From Novimethylophilus kurashikiensis (GTDB lineage Bacteria > Pseudomonadota > Gammaproteobacteria > Burkholderiales > Methylophilaceae): DNA of 64,000 bases. Positions 53,217 through 60,736 of this stretch are shown in pieces. The translations under genes were made by a program, and so were the position numbers. The stretch is taken from the NCBI RefSeq assembly GCF_003112435.1, contig NZ_BDOQ01000010.1:1-64000 (forward strand), given 5' to 3'. Position 1 is the first letter of the stretch, and the number at the start of each line of letters is the position of its first letter. The notes beneath the pieces were generated by a model. That model saw only the letters and a program-made list of their open reading frames with translations. It had not been told where the DNA came from and ran no database searches.

Positions 53217-54233
53217 CTAGTGAGGAGTTTTGAGATGTGCACGGCCCAAGTCGGTCAACTGTCGACCGCGTGGTGTGCGCTGGATAAAACCTTGTTGCAA
53301 CAGGAAAGGCTCCATGGCGTCCTCGAGCGTGGCCACATCCTCAGAGAGAGCGGCCGCCAAGGTTTCGATGCCTACTGGACCACCCTTGTAGAAATCCTCC
53401 ATGGCACGCAGGAGCCGAATGTCCGCATCATCGAGGCCGGCCCCGTCCACGCCCAGCATTGAGAGGGCACGACATGCTGTTTCCTTATGAATGCCTGCAG
53501 GCAAGTCCTCGCGCGCTTCCGCATAATCTCGAACCCGGCGCAGAAGACGATTCGCAATTCGGGGCGTCCCGCGGGAACGGCGAGCAATCTCATAGGCGCC
53601 GTTATCAGTAATCATGGTATTCAGCAGCATGGCAGTGCGAGACACAATCTTCTGCAAGTCATCAGCTGCGTAGTATTCGAGGCGGCAGGTAATACCGAAC
53701 CGGTCGCGTAAAGGGGCCGTCAAGGCCCCGGCGCGCGTCGTAGCGCCCACCAGCGTAAATGGGGGAAGGGGAACCTGCACCGACTTAGCGGCGGAGCCTT
53801 CTCCAACCAGAATGTCGAGCATGTAATCCTCCATGGCGGGATAGAGGATTTCCTCAACCAATGGCGAGAGCCGGTGAATCTCGTCAATGAACAGAACGTC
53901 ATTGGGCTGGAGCTGGGTCAGAATGGCGGCAAGGTCACCGGGCTTCTCAATAATCGGGCCGGAGGTTACACGGATTGCCGCGCCCATCTCGGCGGCAATA
54001 ATCTGGGCCAGCGTCGTCTTGCCTAAGCCCGGCGGCCCATACAACAACACATGGTCAAGCGCCTCTCCGCGCCGCTTCGCTGCCGTCAGGAAAATCTCAA
54101 GCTGCTCACGAACCCGAGGTTGCCCCTCATATTCAGACAGCGTCTGCGGGCGAAGCGCGCGCTCAACACCCGACTCTCCGGACAATTCCGTAGATTCCAG
54201 AACTTTTGATGTAATAGACTCTTGAGATTCCAT
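53217..54233 (-). CDS. ruvB: RuvB Holliday junction branch migration ATPase
   Basis: 338 aa from ATG 54233 (GGAG upstream; 336 aa in E. coli). The longer TTG start at 54275 has no ribosome site. Motor of RuvAB that drives branch migration. Walker A GPPGLGKT (K72), Walker [12 protein letters not shown], sensor [18 protein letters not shown], arginine finger region [17 protein letters not shown] and the C-terminal winged helix ([13 protein letters not shown]). The usual ALRP, and GQP entry are intact. No ruvA or ruvC nearby. Confidence 0.96.
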   Translation of the reverse strand: MESQESITSKVLESTELSGESGVERALRPQTLSEYEGQPRVREQLEIFLTAAKRRGEALDHVLLYGPPGLGKTTLAQIIAAEMGAAIRVTSGPIIEKPGDLAAILTQLQPNDVLFIDEIHRLSPLVEEILYPAMEDYMLDILVGEGSAAKSVQVPLPPFTLVGATTRAGALTAPLRDRFGITCRLEYYAADDLQKIVSRTAMLLNTMITDNGAYEIARRSRGTPRIANRLLRRVRDYAEAREDLPAGIHKETACRALSMLGVDGAGLDDADIRLLRAMEDFYKGGPVGIETLAAALSEDVATLEDAMEPFLLQQGFIQRTPRGRQLTDLGRAHLKTPH

Positions 54234-54290
54234 AGACTCCGCCACCAGACTCGCTGGAAACGATTTTCCATTCAATTTTTGATTGTTTTA

Positions 54291-54319
54291 AGTATAACCA
54301 AGAATGGTATTTTCGTCAA
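54291..54319 (-). promoter_or_regulatory. Sigma70 promoter for ruvB
   Basis: Minus strand TTGACG, 17 bases, TATACT. Confidence 0.7.
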
Positions 54320-54336
54320 TTATAATCTTGTATTAC

Positions 54337-54365
54337 TTGACAATTTATGAACAAATGAGTATGCT
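54337..54365 (+). promoter_or_regulatory. Sigma70 promoter for 54402-54899
   Basis: TTGACA, 17 bases, TATGCT, divergent from ruvB. Confidence 0.65.
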
Positions 54366-54401
54366 AAGTGTCCCCGCACAAACAGCCGAATCACGACTGC
54401 T

Positions 54402-54605
54402 ATGTCCAACGAATTTACCAATGATGAAGGAAAGGCGATTCGCCGCCTTAAGTCTGCTCTGTCTAAAATGCCATCCACACTCAAGGTGTATGTGGTGGAT
54501 GATTCCGTCTTTGTTTGCAAAGTCGGCGTGTCGAGCTTTGAACTTGCGGAATTTGCAGGCACCATAGAAACGCCTTGCAGCGTGCTGTCGGATGTTCATC
54601 CTTAG
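54402..54605 (+). CDS. Small hypothetical protein
   Basis: 67 aa, MSNEFTNDEGKAIRRLKSAL. It lies 45 bases upstream of the zinc-finger gene in one transcript. No family recognised. Confidence 0.55.
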   Translation: MSNEFTNDEGKAIRRLKSALSKMPSTLKVYVVDDSVFVCKVGVSSFELAEFAGTIETPCSVLSDVHP

Positions 54606-54650
54606 CCCGCCTGGCTGATTGCCCTGCGTCAATCCAGGTGACTTTCGAAG

Positions 54651-54899
54651 ATGTCTACTTCAAATCACAAGTGTGGCGTTTGTGATGCCCGCGAGAGTGA
54701 GGTGGATAGGCTCGTCAAGCTCGGCAGGATGGGGCATATTTGCCTCACCTGCCTGGAGCTTGTAGCGGAGATGGCCCTGGATAGACCGATGACGAGAAGC
54801 GGAGACTTGCTCTCACTAACCTCTCAACAATACCCGCCGGAAACCGAAAACGTCGTCCCAATCAGGCCGCCGTTCCGGTGGTTGTCAAAAGATGATTAA
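54651..54899 (+). CDS. Stand-alone ClpX-type zinc-binding domain protein
   Basis: 82 aa. KCGVCDARESEVDRLVKLG followed by HICLTCLELVAEMA gives C-x2-C and C-x2-C separated by 19 residues, as in the N-terminal dimerising zinc domain of ClpX, without any AAA+ part. In ClpX this domain docks substrates and adaptors, so a free copy could compete with or redirect ClpX. The role is inferred. Confidence 0.7.
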   Translation: MSTSNHKCGVCDARESEVDRLVKLGRMGHICLTCLELVAEMALDRPMTRSGDLLSLTSQQYPPETENVVPIRPPFRWLSKDD

Positions 54900-55528
54900 A
54901 TAAGAACCAGCCTGTTCGTCAGCGCATACCGCATGATGTCCATGCTTGTCTTAAGCTTAAGTTTCTGCAAAATCCGACTTCTGTAAGTAGAGATAGTGTT
55001 TACATTACAGCCAATATTTTCTGCAATCTGTTTTGGCGTCTTACCGTTTGCGATGTGGCACATCACCTGATATTCACGGTCAGACAAGGACTCATGCGGG
55101 TGTGCTGGCGCATTCGATACCAAGGTGCCTGCCAGCACGTCAGCGAACTCTGCGCTGACATAGCGCCCGCCCGCCATGACGCGTTTGGCCGCACTGACCA
55201 GCTCATCCGGCGAACAACCCTTATTGACGAGGCCATTCCCGCCTGCCTTGAAAACCCTAGGTCCAACAGTTGAGTCAGGTAACATGCTATGGACCAAAAC
55301 CGGGCCTGAGATACCCATTCCGCGAATATCTGTAAGCATTTCCAGGCCATTTCTATCAGGAAGATGAATATCAAGAACGGCTAAATCCCATGTCTTGGTA
55401 TATAACAGCTTTTCACCTTCGGCAGCAGTTCCCGCCTCCGCAACTACACTCCAGCCCTGCGCTTGAAACAACTGACCAATCCCATTACGAAGCATTGGAT
55501 GGTCATCAATAATTATTATGTTCGACAT
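54896..55528 (-). CDS. NarL/FixJ-type response regulator
   Basis: 210 aa from ATG 55528. Receiver with acidic pair IIDDH and phospho-Asp D53 (LAVLDIHLPD), then a LuxR-type HTH (LSDREYQVMCHIANGKTPKQIAENI ... STYRSRILQKL, in two parts). Output is likely transcription. Partner is the kinase 22 bases upstream. Its 3' end overlaps the zinc-finger gene by 4 bases, convergent. Confidence 0.93.
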   Translation of the reverse strand: MSNIIIIDDHPMLRNGIGQLFQAQGWSVVAEAGTAAEGEKLLYTKTWDLAVLDIHLPDRNGLEMLTDIRGMGISGPVLVHSMLPDSTVGPRVFKAGGNGLVNKGCSPDELVSAAKRVMAGGRYVSAEFADVLAGTLVSNAPAHPHESLSDREYQVMCHIANGKTPKQIAENIGCNVNTISTYRSRILQKLKLKTSMDIMRYALTNRLVLI

Positions 55529-55550
55529 ACCATTTTCCACTTATATAACG

Positions 55551-56690
55551 CTATGAAATCACCCGTTGTACTGGGAGAACCAATGAAATTGAACTACCTT
55601 TGATGTCTGGCCTGGTCAGCAACTTCACTGCCCCGCCATACATCGCGGCACGCTCAAAAAATCCACGTAAGCCAAGGCTCTTCCCGACGCCCCCCTGATT
55701 GACTTGCGCAACTACAGATGCCGGAAACCCGACACCGTTATCCGTCACCTCCAACTTATAGTCATTATTGAGTAGTTGAAGGCGAACAAAGAAACTACTT
55801 GCCTTGGAGTGCTTGGCCAAATTGGTCAATAACTCCTGCAAACTTCTATAAAGCTGCAGCGCCATGTCCGGCTCAGGGTCCGTCCATTCACCACACACTT
55901 CAATGTTTCCGCGGATTCCAATACGTTTACAAAATTCAATGACAAGATTGCTCGATGCTGCTGCCAACCCTTGCGTCCGCAACACATCGGGCTTCAACTC
56001 ATAAGCAATGCGTTTGGCTGATACCATGACCGCATCCACCTGCTTCATCAGGCTGCTCACCTGCGAGGTAATATTAGACGGGATGTTGACTGAAGAGGCA
56101 GACACTTCGCTTTGCAATCGATGTATGGCCAACTTCAGCACCGTGATTTCCTGGCCCAGGTGGTCATGAATATTTCTCGCCACCTCCGCACGCTCTTCTT
56201 CCCGAATAAACTGGAATTCCGTTGCAAGCTTTCGTAGCTGGGTCTGGCAGTTTTCGGTTTGCTGCCTATCTTCAAGACTAATATTGGCGGCAATCCCGCC
56301 GACCTGCAGCTCATCCCCCTGGACAGGAAACAACATCAAGCACCAGATATTGCCGTTCTTGTCGTCGATTTCAACAACGTCCGGCTCCTGGCTGGCCACA
56401 ACCTTTCGGTGGCTGGCGCGCATTTGCAACGCCAGGTCAGGATTCAAGGATTTGGCACAGGAGTTCCCGAGCTCAGAACATTTTTGGGCATCACAGGTGG
56501 AAGGGCATTGCTGAAGCTTGCTGTATTGCCTGTTTCGCAGAAGGACCGTGCCGCTTCGGTCCATCAGCCATGCCGGCATGGGGATAGACCAGAGGTAGCG
56601 CATCACGCCGTTTGGGATTTCCGGATTTACGGTAGCACGCCCCTGATTCCGGCTTTGAGCCATCGTTGATGTGGTTACTGCGACTTCCAT
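55551..56690 (-). CDS. NarX/HisKA_3-type sensor kinase with N-terminal Cys cluster
   Basis: 379 aa, cytoplasmic. A PAS-like sensor (about 35-140) contains C62-x3-C66-x4-C71-x6-C78, a possible Fe-S or zinc site. Dimerisation helix IREEERAEVARNIHDHLGQE carries the phospho-His H175, and HATPase motifs are LQELLTNLAKHSK, VTDNGVGF and GLRGFFERAA. Forms a two-component pair with the regulator at 54896-55528. A redox or gas signal is possible but not shown. Confidence 0.9.
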   Translation of the reverse strand: MEVAVTTSTMAQSRNQGRATVNPEIPNGVMRYLWSIPMPAWLMDRSGTVLLRNRQYSKLQQCPSTCDAQKCSELGNSCAKSLNPDLALQMRASHRKVVASQEPDVVEIDDKNGNIWCLMLFPVQGDELQVGGIAANISLEDRQQTENCQTQLRKLATEFQFIREEERAEVARNIHDHLGQEITVLKLAIHRLQSEVSASSVNIPSNITSQVSSLMKQVDAVMVSAKRIAYELKPDVLRTQGLAAASSNLVIEFCKRIGIRGNIEVCGEWTDPEPDMALQLYRSLQELLTNLAKHSKASSFFVRLQLLNNDYKLEVTDNGVGFPASVVAQVNQGGVGKSLGLRGFFERAAMYGGAVKLLTRPDIKGSSISLVLPVQRVIS

Positions 56691-57007
56691 CGAATCTCTT
56701 CCTAGGACTTGGCTAAGCTATCACATGCCTTAATCCGAACACCGTCCATAATTAGTTCGCGGCCATACTAACAGAGACGAAAGATTCAGGATAGAGATAT
56801 CTTCAAATGCAAAAACTGCCTGACGCCCAGCTTTAAATTCGTTCGCAACCACAGCCATAATTCCTATTTTTAATTGTTTCTAATTTGTAACAAGAGGGCA
56901 GCAAGTCTACTCCAACCAAAAAAATTTTGGCAACTAGAAGTTAGCGAATCGGGCTGCGAGCCCCTATACATCTAATATCCAGTCATTTTTTTAGATATGT
57001 AATTCGC
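56691..57007. other. Divergent intergenic region
   Basis: 317 bases without a gene. The kinase and PilZ gene are divergent here. A CTATAC box at 56964-56969 lies 39 bases before the PilZ ATG; no clear promoter for the kinase was found. Confidence 0.6.
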
Positions 57008-57397
57008 ATGAACAAACCCCATTACAACCCTGCGCATGAGCGCCGAGGATTCCCTCGATATCATGTGCCTCATCGACTGGAGGCATTCCTACGCATGCCC
57101 GGCGGAAAGGTTGTTGCTCGCGTTGTAGATGTGAGTGAAGGAGGTTTTGGGGTATTGGCGCACAGTCAGGAAGTGAAACACTTATCCGTCGGGACTTGCC
57201 AGGAGATTGCCCTCAAATATGGGGACTTGCAGCTTGAGGAGCGGATGGAGGTTCGTACGGTTGAATCCGGGCCAGAAGGATTTCGCCTTGGGTTACAGCT
57301 CAACTCCCCCGCAAGCAGTAGCCTGGACGTCGTATCCAAAATACTGACTTACCTGCGTCTGCACGAGGAGTTCGTACGGACGCATGCACACATCTAA
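57008..57397 (+). CDS. PilZ domain protein
   Basis: 129 aa. RGFPR (R13-x3-R17) and DVSEGGFG (41-48) are the two c-di-GMP contact motifs of PilZ domains, so it probably binds c-di-GMP and works by protein contact. No other domain. Ends overlapping the HD gene by 4 bases, convergent. Confidence 0.8.
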   Translation: MNKPHYNPAHERRGFPRYHVPHRLEAFLRMPGGKVVARVVDVSEGGFGVLAHSQEVKHLSVGTCQEIALKYGDLQLEERMEVRTVESGPEGFRLGLQLNSPASSSLDVVSKILTYLRLHEEFVRTHAHI

Positions 57398-57975
57398 CGT
57401 TTTAAGCGGGAGCGTTCTCGGGTAAAGGTGTGCCGAGCTTCCTGTTGCAGCGCTGGATGCCCTTTTACCAAGCCTTTAACGAGCGCTTCATGGTCAGGTA
57501 GGTAGACTTTGGCGAGCCTGAGGTCAGCATGCACAATGCCATCCAGGCTATCGATGATATCCGCCAGCTTTATGTCATGCACCCTGGGTTCGGCCGCTAT
57601 CAAGCGCTCGCGATAGAGGCGCTTTCTTTCTGCCCGAGGCACACCGGCCAGTGCCGGCCCCTCGGTTAGGGGGAGCACGAGGGACAGTACCTCTTCGCCA
57701 TACTGTCGGCGCAACATCGAGGCGGACATCCCGGCATTCATATCGAGCGCGCTATGAAAGAGCGCCGCAATAAGCGTGGGCTCATCCGCCCCAATGTTCA
57801 GCAGTCGCATAGCGACGCCGTAGGGATGCGTTACATAGGGAAGTTCGGTGTATCGACGATACTGGCTGGCATACAACTCGGCTGCGTCCTGGACGGCCAA
57901 CTGCACTTTACTGGAGGCGTGCGTACGCAGCGCCTCGGGAGGGAAAACTTTAATAGTAGACTCCAAACTCGTCAT
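57394..57975 (-). CDS. SpoT/RelA-type HD domain protein, degenerate
   Basis: 193 aa. THPYGVAMRLLNIGADEPTLIAALFHSALDM and VHDIKLADIIDSLDGI follow the (p)ppGpp hydrolase HD layout (H..., HD, KxxD). The HD pair reads HS here and ED reads LD, so the metal site is probably lost. It may bind but not split nucleotides. Confidence 0.65.
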   Translation of the reverse strand: MTSLESTIKVFPPEALRTHASSKVQLAVQDAAELYASQYRRYTELPYVTHPYGVAMRLLNIGADEPTLIAALFHSALDMNAGMSASMLRRQYGEEVLSLVLPLTEGPALAGVPRAERKRLYRERLIAAEPRVHDIKLADIIDSLDGIVHADLRLAKVYLPDHEALVKGLVKGHPALQQEARHTFTRERSRLKR

Positions 57976-58234
57976 CCTTCACGCCGCACTCCTTGCACTG
58001 GTCAAAGAGCAGCGTCGTGCCATCCTCTTCCATATCCCCGGTCTTGAGATACGAACACCAGCCGTTACATTGGCCAGGGGCATCCGATTTCAGGGACCAG
58101 AACGGACAAAGGCCTGTCTGCCGTTCAACACCATCTGCGCCGACTTCCCATCCCCGCACAGTGCCCTGCTTGTAACAGTACTGCCCCACGGGAATGAGCG
58201 TTTCAGCCTTGATAATTGGGATGACCTTAGACAT
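57950..58234 (-). CDS. Cys-rich hypothetical protein
   Basis: 94 aa from ATG 58234. Five or more Cys, ending CNGWCSYLKTG ... FDQCKECG. Probably metal-binding. Overlaps the HD gene start by 26 bases. Confidence 0.55.
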   Translation of the reverse strand: MSKVIPIIKAETLIPVGQYCYKQGTVRGWEVGADGVERQTGLCPFWSLKSDAPGQCNGWCSYLKTGDMEEDGTTLLFDQCKECGVKDDEFGVYY

Positions 58235-58254
58235 GAGACTCAACCTTTCTAGTG

Positions 58255-58662
58255 CTACTTCGCGACCATGACACGACCACTGACCCCTATGGCCTTTGCG
58301 GCCTGAGCAATAGGTGTCTGGGTATCCTGACGAATGAACGTGTCGGTCTCATAGGGGTTGTACCGGACTGGCAGCCAATCTGCGAGCGGGATATCACCCG
58401 CCATCTCGACAGCCGTCACCTCCCCGCGCACTACGGCATGCACCAGCTTACGGCGGGTAGCCCGCACCTTTTCTCGCCCCGCGGCTGAGACCTTGAAGGT
58501 CACGTCCTTGAGCTCGATGTGCTGCACATGCGCAAGCACGCGGCCGCGATTGGGACCCGCGGCAACTCGAACAGAGAATGTTCCATGGGGTTTGTGCAAG
58601 TTGCGGTAGATTTCCACCTCCTGCCCCACCAGGGATTGCACATCAGCGACCAGATACGTCAT
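58255..58662 (-). CDS. Conserved phage-type protein
   Basis: 135 aa from ATG 58662 (GGAG upstream). RNLHKPHGTFSVRV, GRVLAHVQHIEL and VRATRRKLVHAVVRGEV recall a family from tailed phages of unknown function. Sits 20 bases before the 57950-58234 gene. Confidence 0.6.
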   Translation of the reverse strand: MTYLVADVQSLVGQEVEIYRNLHKPHGTFSVRVAAGPNRGRVLAHVQHIELKDVTFKVSAAGREKVRATRRKLVHAVVRGEVTAVEMAGDIPLADWLPVRYNPYETDTFIRQDTQTPIAQAAKAIGVSGRVMVAK

Positions 58663-58676
58663 GGAGACTCCATGAG

Positions 58677-58704
58677 AAAGGGCTCGAAGTTTCCGAGCCC
58701 TTTT
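58677..58704. terminator. Hairpin terminator between the porin and downstream gene
   Basis: GGGCTCG / CGAGCCC stem; T-run is best on the plus side (TTTTATT) but TTTC on the minus side is enough for a weak terminator after the porin. Confidence 0.5.
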
Positions 58705-58725
58705 ATTCAAGCAACGACAGCCAGG

Positions 58726-59445
58726 TTAGAAGCTGTAACCAACGTTGACACGTGCTTCGTGGTTGCGGTCCTGCGCCTTGTCGGCGGCATCGTGACCGTC
58801 AACCTGATAGGCCACGCCTACGGAGAAGTTGTCGTTCACCTTGTAGCCGGCACGCAGTTGCGCCAGGGACACGCCGTTATGAGCGGCATCGTTGTCATAC
58901 CAGTAGTAACCAACGTCGCCGCCGAGGCTGAACTTGTCGATGTTGTAGGTGTAACCCAGGCTTGCATAGGTGTCGCCATGCGCGAATGCAGCCGGGCTGT
59001 TCTTGGCACCACCGATGTTGCGATAGACAGCGCCTTCGATGCCGTTCCAGCCCGCGTGAGCATAGACTTCATTGAAAGTCATATCAGCAGCACTGTTCGG
59101 GCCATTGAATTGATAACGGGTGACGCCGCCGCCCAGCTTGATGCCAGGGCCGACTTCGGTGTTATAGCCGACGGTGATGTTAGACAGATATTGGTGAACA
59201 CCATTGATGCCGCTGACGTTGACGGTATTTTCGTCCAGGGACGCAAACAGGCCGGTCTCATGGGTGGCGGTCACATTGAAACCGAGAGTCGGATTATTGC
59301 CAGACAGGGACATACCTCGGAAATTGTAGTCAGTCGCAGCATGCACATCACCGGTCAGCTTCACACCAGGCACAACGTCAGCATGGGCAACACCAGCCAT
59401 ACTCATTACAGCCATAGCGGCCAATGCAAACTTAGAAAACTTCAT
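58726..59445 (-). CDS. TorF-type outer-membrane porin-like protein
   Basis: 239 aa from ATG 59445, with GGAG seven bases upstream. Signal peptide MKFSKFALAAMAVMSMAGVAHA, then a beta-barrel with alternating strands: KLTGDVHAATDYNFRGMSLS is the DYxFRGxS hallmark of the TIGR02001/TorF family. Ends in a C-terminal aromatic (NVGYSF), the usual outer-membrane assembly signal. Substrate unknown. Confidence 0.85.
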   Translation of the reverse strand: MKFSKFALAAMAVMSMAGVAHADVVPGVKLTGDVHAATDYNFRGMSLSGNNPTLGFNVTATHETGLFASLDENTVNVSGINGVHQYLSNITVGYNTEVGPGIKLGGGVTRYQFNGPNSAADMTFNEVYAHAGWNGIEGAVYRNIGGAKNSPAAFAHGDTYASLGYTYNIDKFSLGGDVGYYWYDNDAAHNGVSLAQLRAGYKVNDNFSVGVAYQVDGHDAADKAQDRNHEARVNVGYSF

Positions 59446-59535
59446 TCGATACTCCATTTTTGATTTAGATTTTTGAACAAGGCCAGACAAGGCCTCTTAT
59501 GGGCGTATAAGCAAATCACCTCCGGCCGGAGACAA

Positions 59536-59561
59536 GCTGGAGGCCTTTTAGAGCCTCCAGC
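59536..59561 (-). terminator. Possible terminator after HU
   Basis: GCTGGAGGC / GCCTCCAGC hairpin; the minus-strand tail TTGTCTCC is poor in T. Confidence 0.4.
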
Positions 59562-59595
59562 GGTCGGGGATGTCGCTTTTACGCAACAAGCTTCG

Positions 59596-59877
59596 TTACA
59601 GCATCGCCTTCACTGCCGGGGATACGGTCAGCTTCAGAACACGGCGGGCCGGTACGACAATGCGTTCGTTGGTGATGGGGTTACGGGCAACGCCCGCTGC
59701 ACGATTGCGCGCTTCCAACGTACCAAACTTATGCAGGCGAACTTGCTTGCCCTGGGCGAGCTCAGCGGTCACCTTGTCGAAAATAAAGCGCGTCAGATTG
59801 GCGCCATCTTGACGGGTCAGACCGAATTCAGCCGCAACTGCATTCGAAAGGTCTTTCATGTTGAAAGTATCAGCCAT
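59596..59877 (-). CDS. HU/IHF-type histone-like DNA-binding protein
   Basis: 93 aa. MKDLSNAVAAEFGLTRQDG start, then KVTAELAQGKQVRLHKFGTLEARNR and the beta-arm NPITNERIVVPARRVLK. Binds and bends DNA non-specifically. Strong promoter TTGCAG-17-TATACT at 59949-59977. Confidence 0.93.
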   Translation of the reverse strand: MADTFNMKDLSNAVAAEFGLTRQDGANLTRFIFDKVTAELAQGKQVRLHKFGTLEARNRAAGVARNPITNERIVVPARRVLKLTVSPAVKAML

Positions 59878-59948
59878 TTACTATAGTCTCCAAGAGGGTT
59901 GAAAATCGCACCACGGAATGATGGGTGCTTCATCGATTGGTGATTTTT

Positions 59949-59977
59949 AGTATAGCGTAATATGCACAAAACTGCAA
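59949..59977 (-). promoter_or_regulatory. Sigma70 promoter for HU
   Basis: Minus strand TTGCAG, 17 bases, TATACT. Confidence 0.7.
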
Positions 59978-60079
59978 GTTTAAAGCGATGTTTTCGTCTT
60001 TCGACTTCTTTTTGGTGTTAACTTTCGGTCAAGTCTGGTCGCCTATAGCTAAATCGCGGGCTGTTAACATCCCGCTTAT

Positions 60080-60736
60080 TCAAGCATCTTCTTTGATGTC
60101 GTAGGCGGGATTGGCTGCAACGCGATTGAATAACTTCTTAAGCCTCGTCACGGAGCGCTGATAGTCCTCTTTATTCTCGGAACCGTTGTATCGCATGATG
60201 GCGCGAGGCTCGTTACCGCCTTCTAGCGTCAGGTATTCCCGGACCACCTTGGCGCCGATTTCGATGTTTTCCGTCACGGTTGTCGGGTGAACCACGCCTC
60301 CGCTGAACTTATCCCGGTGGTATCGTCCGATGACCTGCATGATGCCATAGGTGTTGTTGGGGTCCGCATCCTGGCGGTGCCTGAAAGAGGATTCCCTGGC
60401 TGCAATTGCGAGGAGTGTTGTCGGCTCTAGGTGATACTTTTCTGCTGCATGGAAGGCGGCTCCCACAACGGTTTTAGCGTACCCCAACCCAAGCCCCCAC
60501 CGAACGGCAATAAATCTTGCCATTCGATTCCGCTGCGCCGTGACCTGGATGGCCGGGTCTATCGGTTGAGGGGTGCTATGTTGGATTGGATGAAGCGCAA
60601 GAGACAACGGCTTCGAGGCAGAGCTGACCACTTCTGGTGGCGGATTGATGGACGGGCAGGCCAGCAGGGCTGCTAGCAGCCCTGTCAGCGTTACAATCCG
60701 TTTAAGTGAAATATGTCCTGATACTGCCGCCCTCAA
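60080..60736 (-). CDS. Lytic transglycosylase lipoprotein (SLT family)
   Basis: 218 aa, ATGA overlap with rnr. Lipobox LLAC (C27) and a soluble SLT domain: catalytic E115 in AARESSF, GIMQVIG, and a family-typical MRYNGSE. Cleaves peptidoglycan, perhaps to open a transport or conjugation path. Confidence 0.85.
   Translation of the reverse strand: MRAAVSGHISLKRIVTLTGLLAALLACPSINPPPEVVSSASKPLSLALHPIQHSTPQPIDPAIQVTAQRNRMARFIAVRWGLGLGYAKTVVGAAFHAAEKYHLEPTTLLAIAARESSFRHRQDADPNNTYGIMQVIGRYHRDKFSGGVVHPTTVTENIEIGAKVVREYLTLEGGNEPRAIMRYNGSENKEDYQRSVTRLKKLFNRVAANPAYDIKEDA

Noticed and set aside
58519-59463. 314-aa plus-strand frame opposite the porin
   Set aside because: It spans the porin and part of its neighbour in antisense; the porin has a signal peptide, a ribosome site and family hallmarks.
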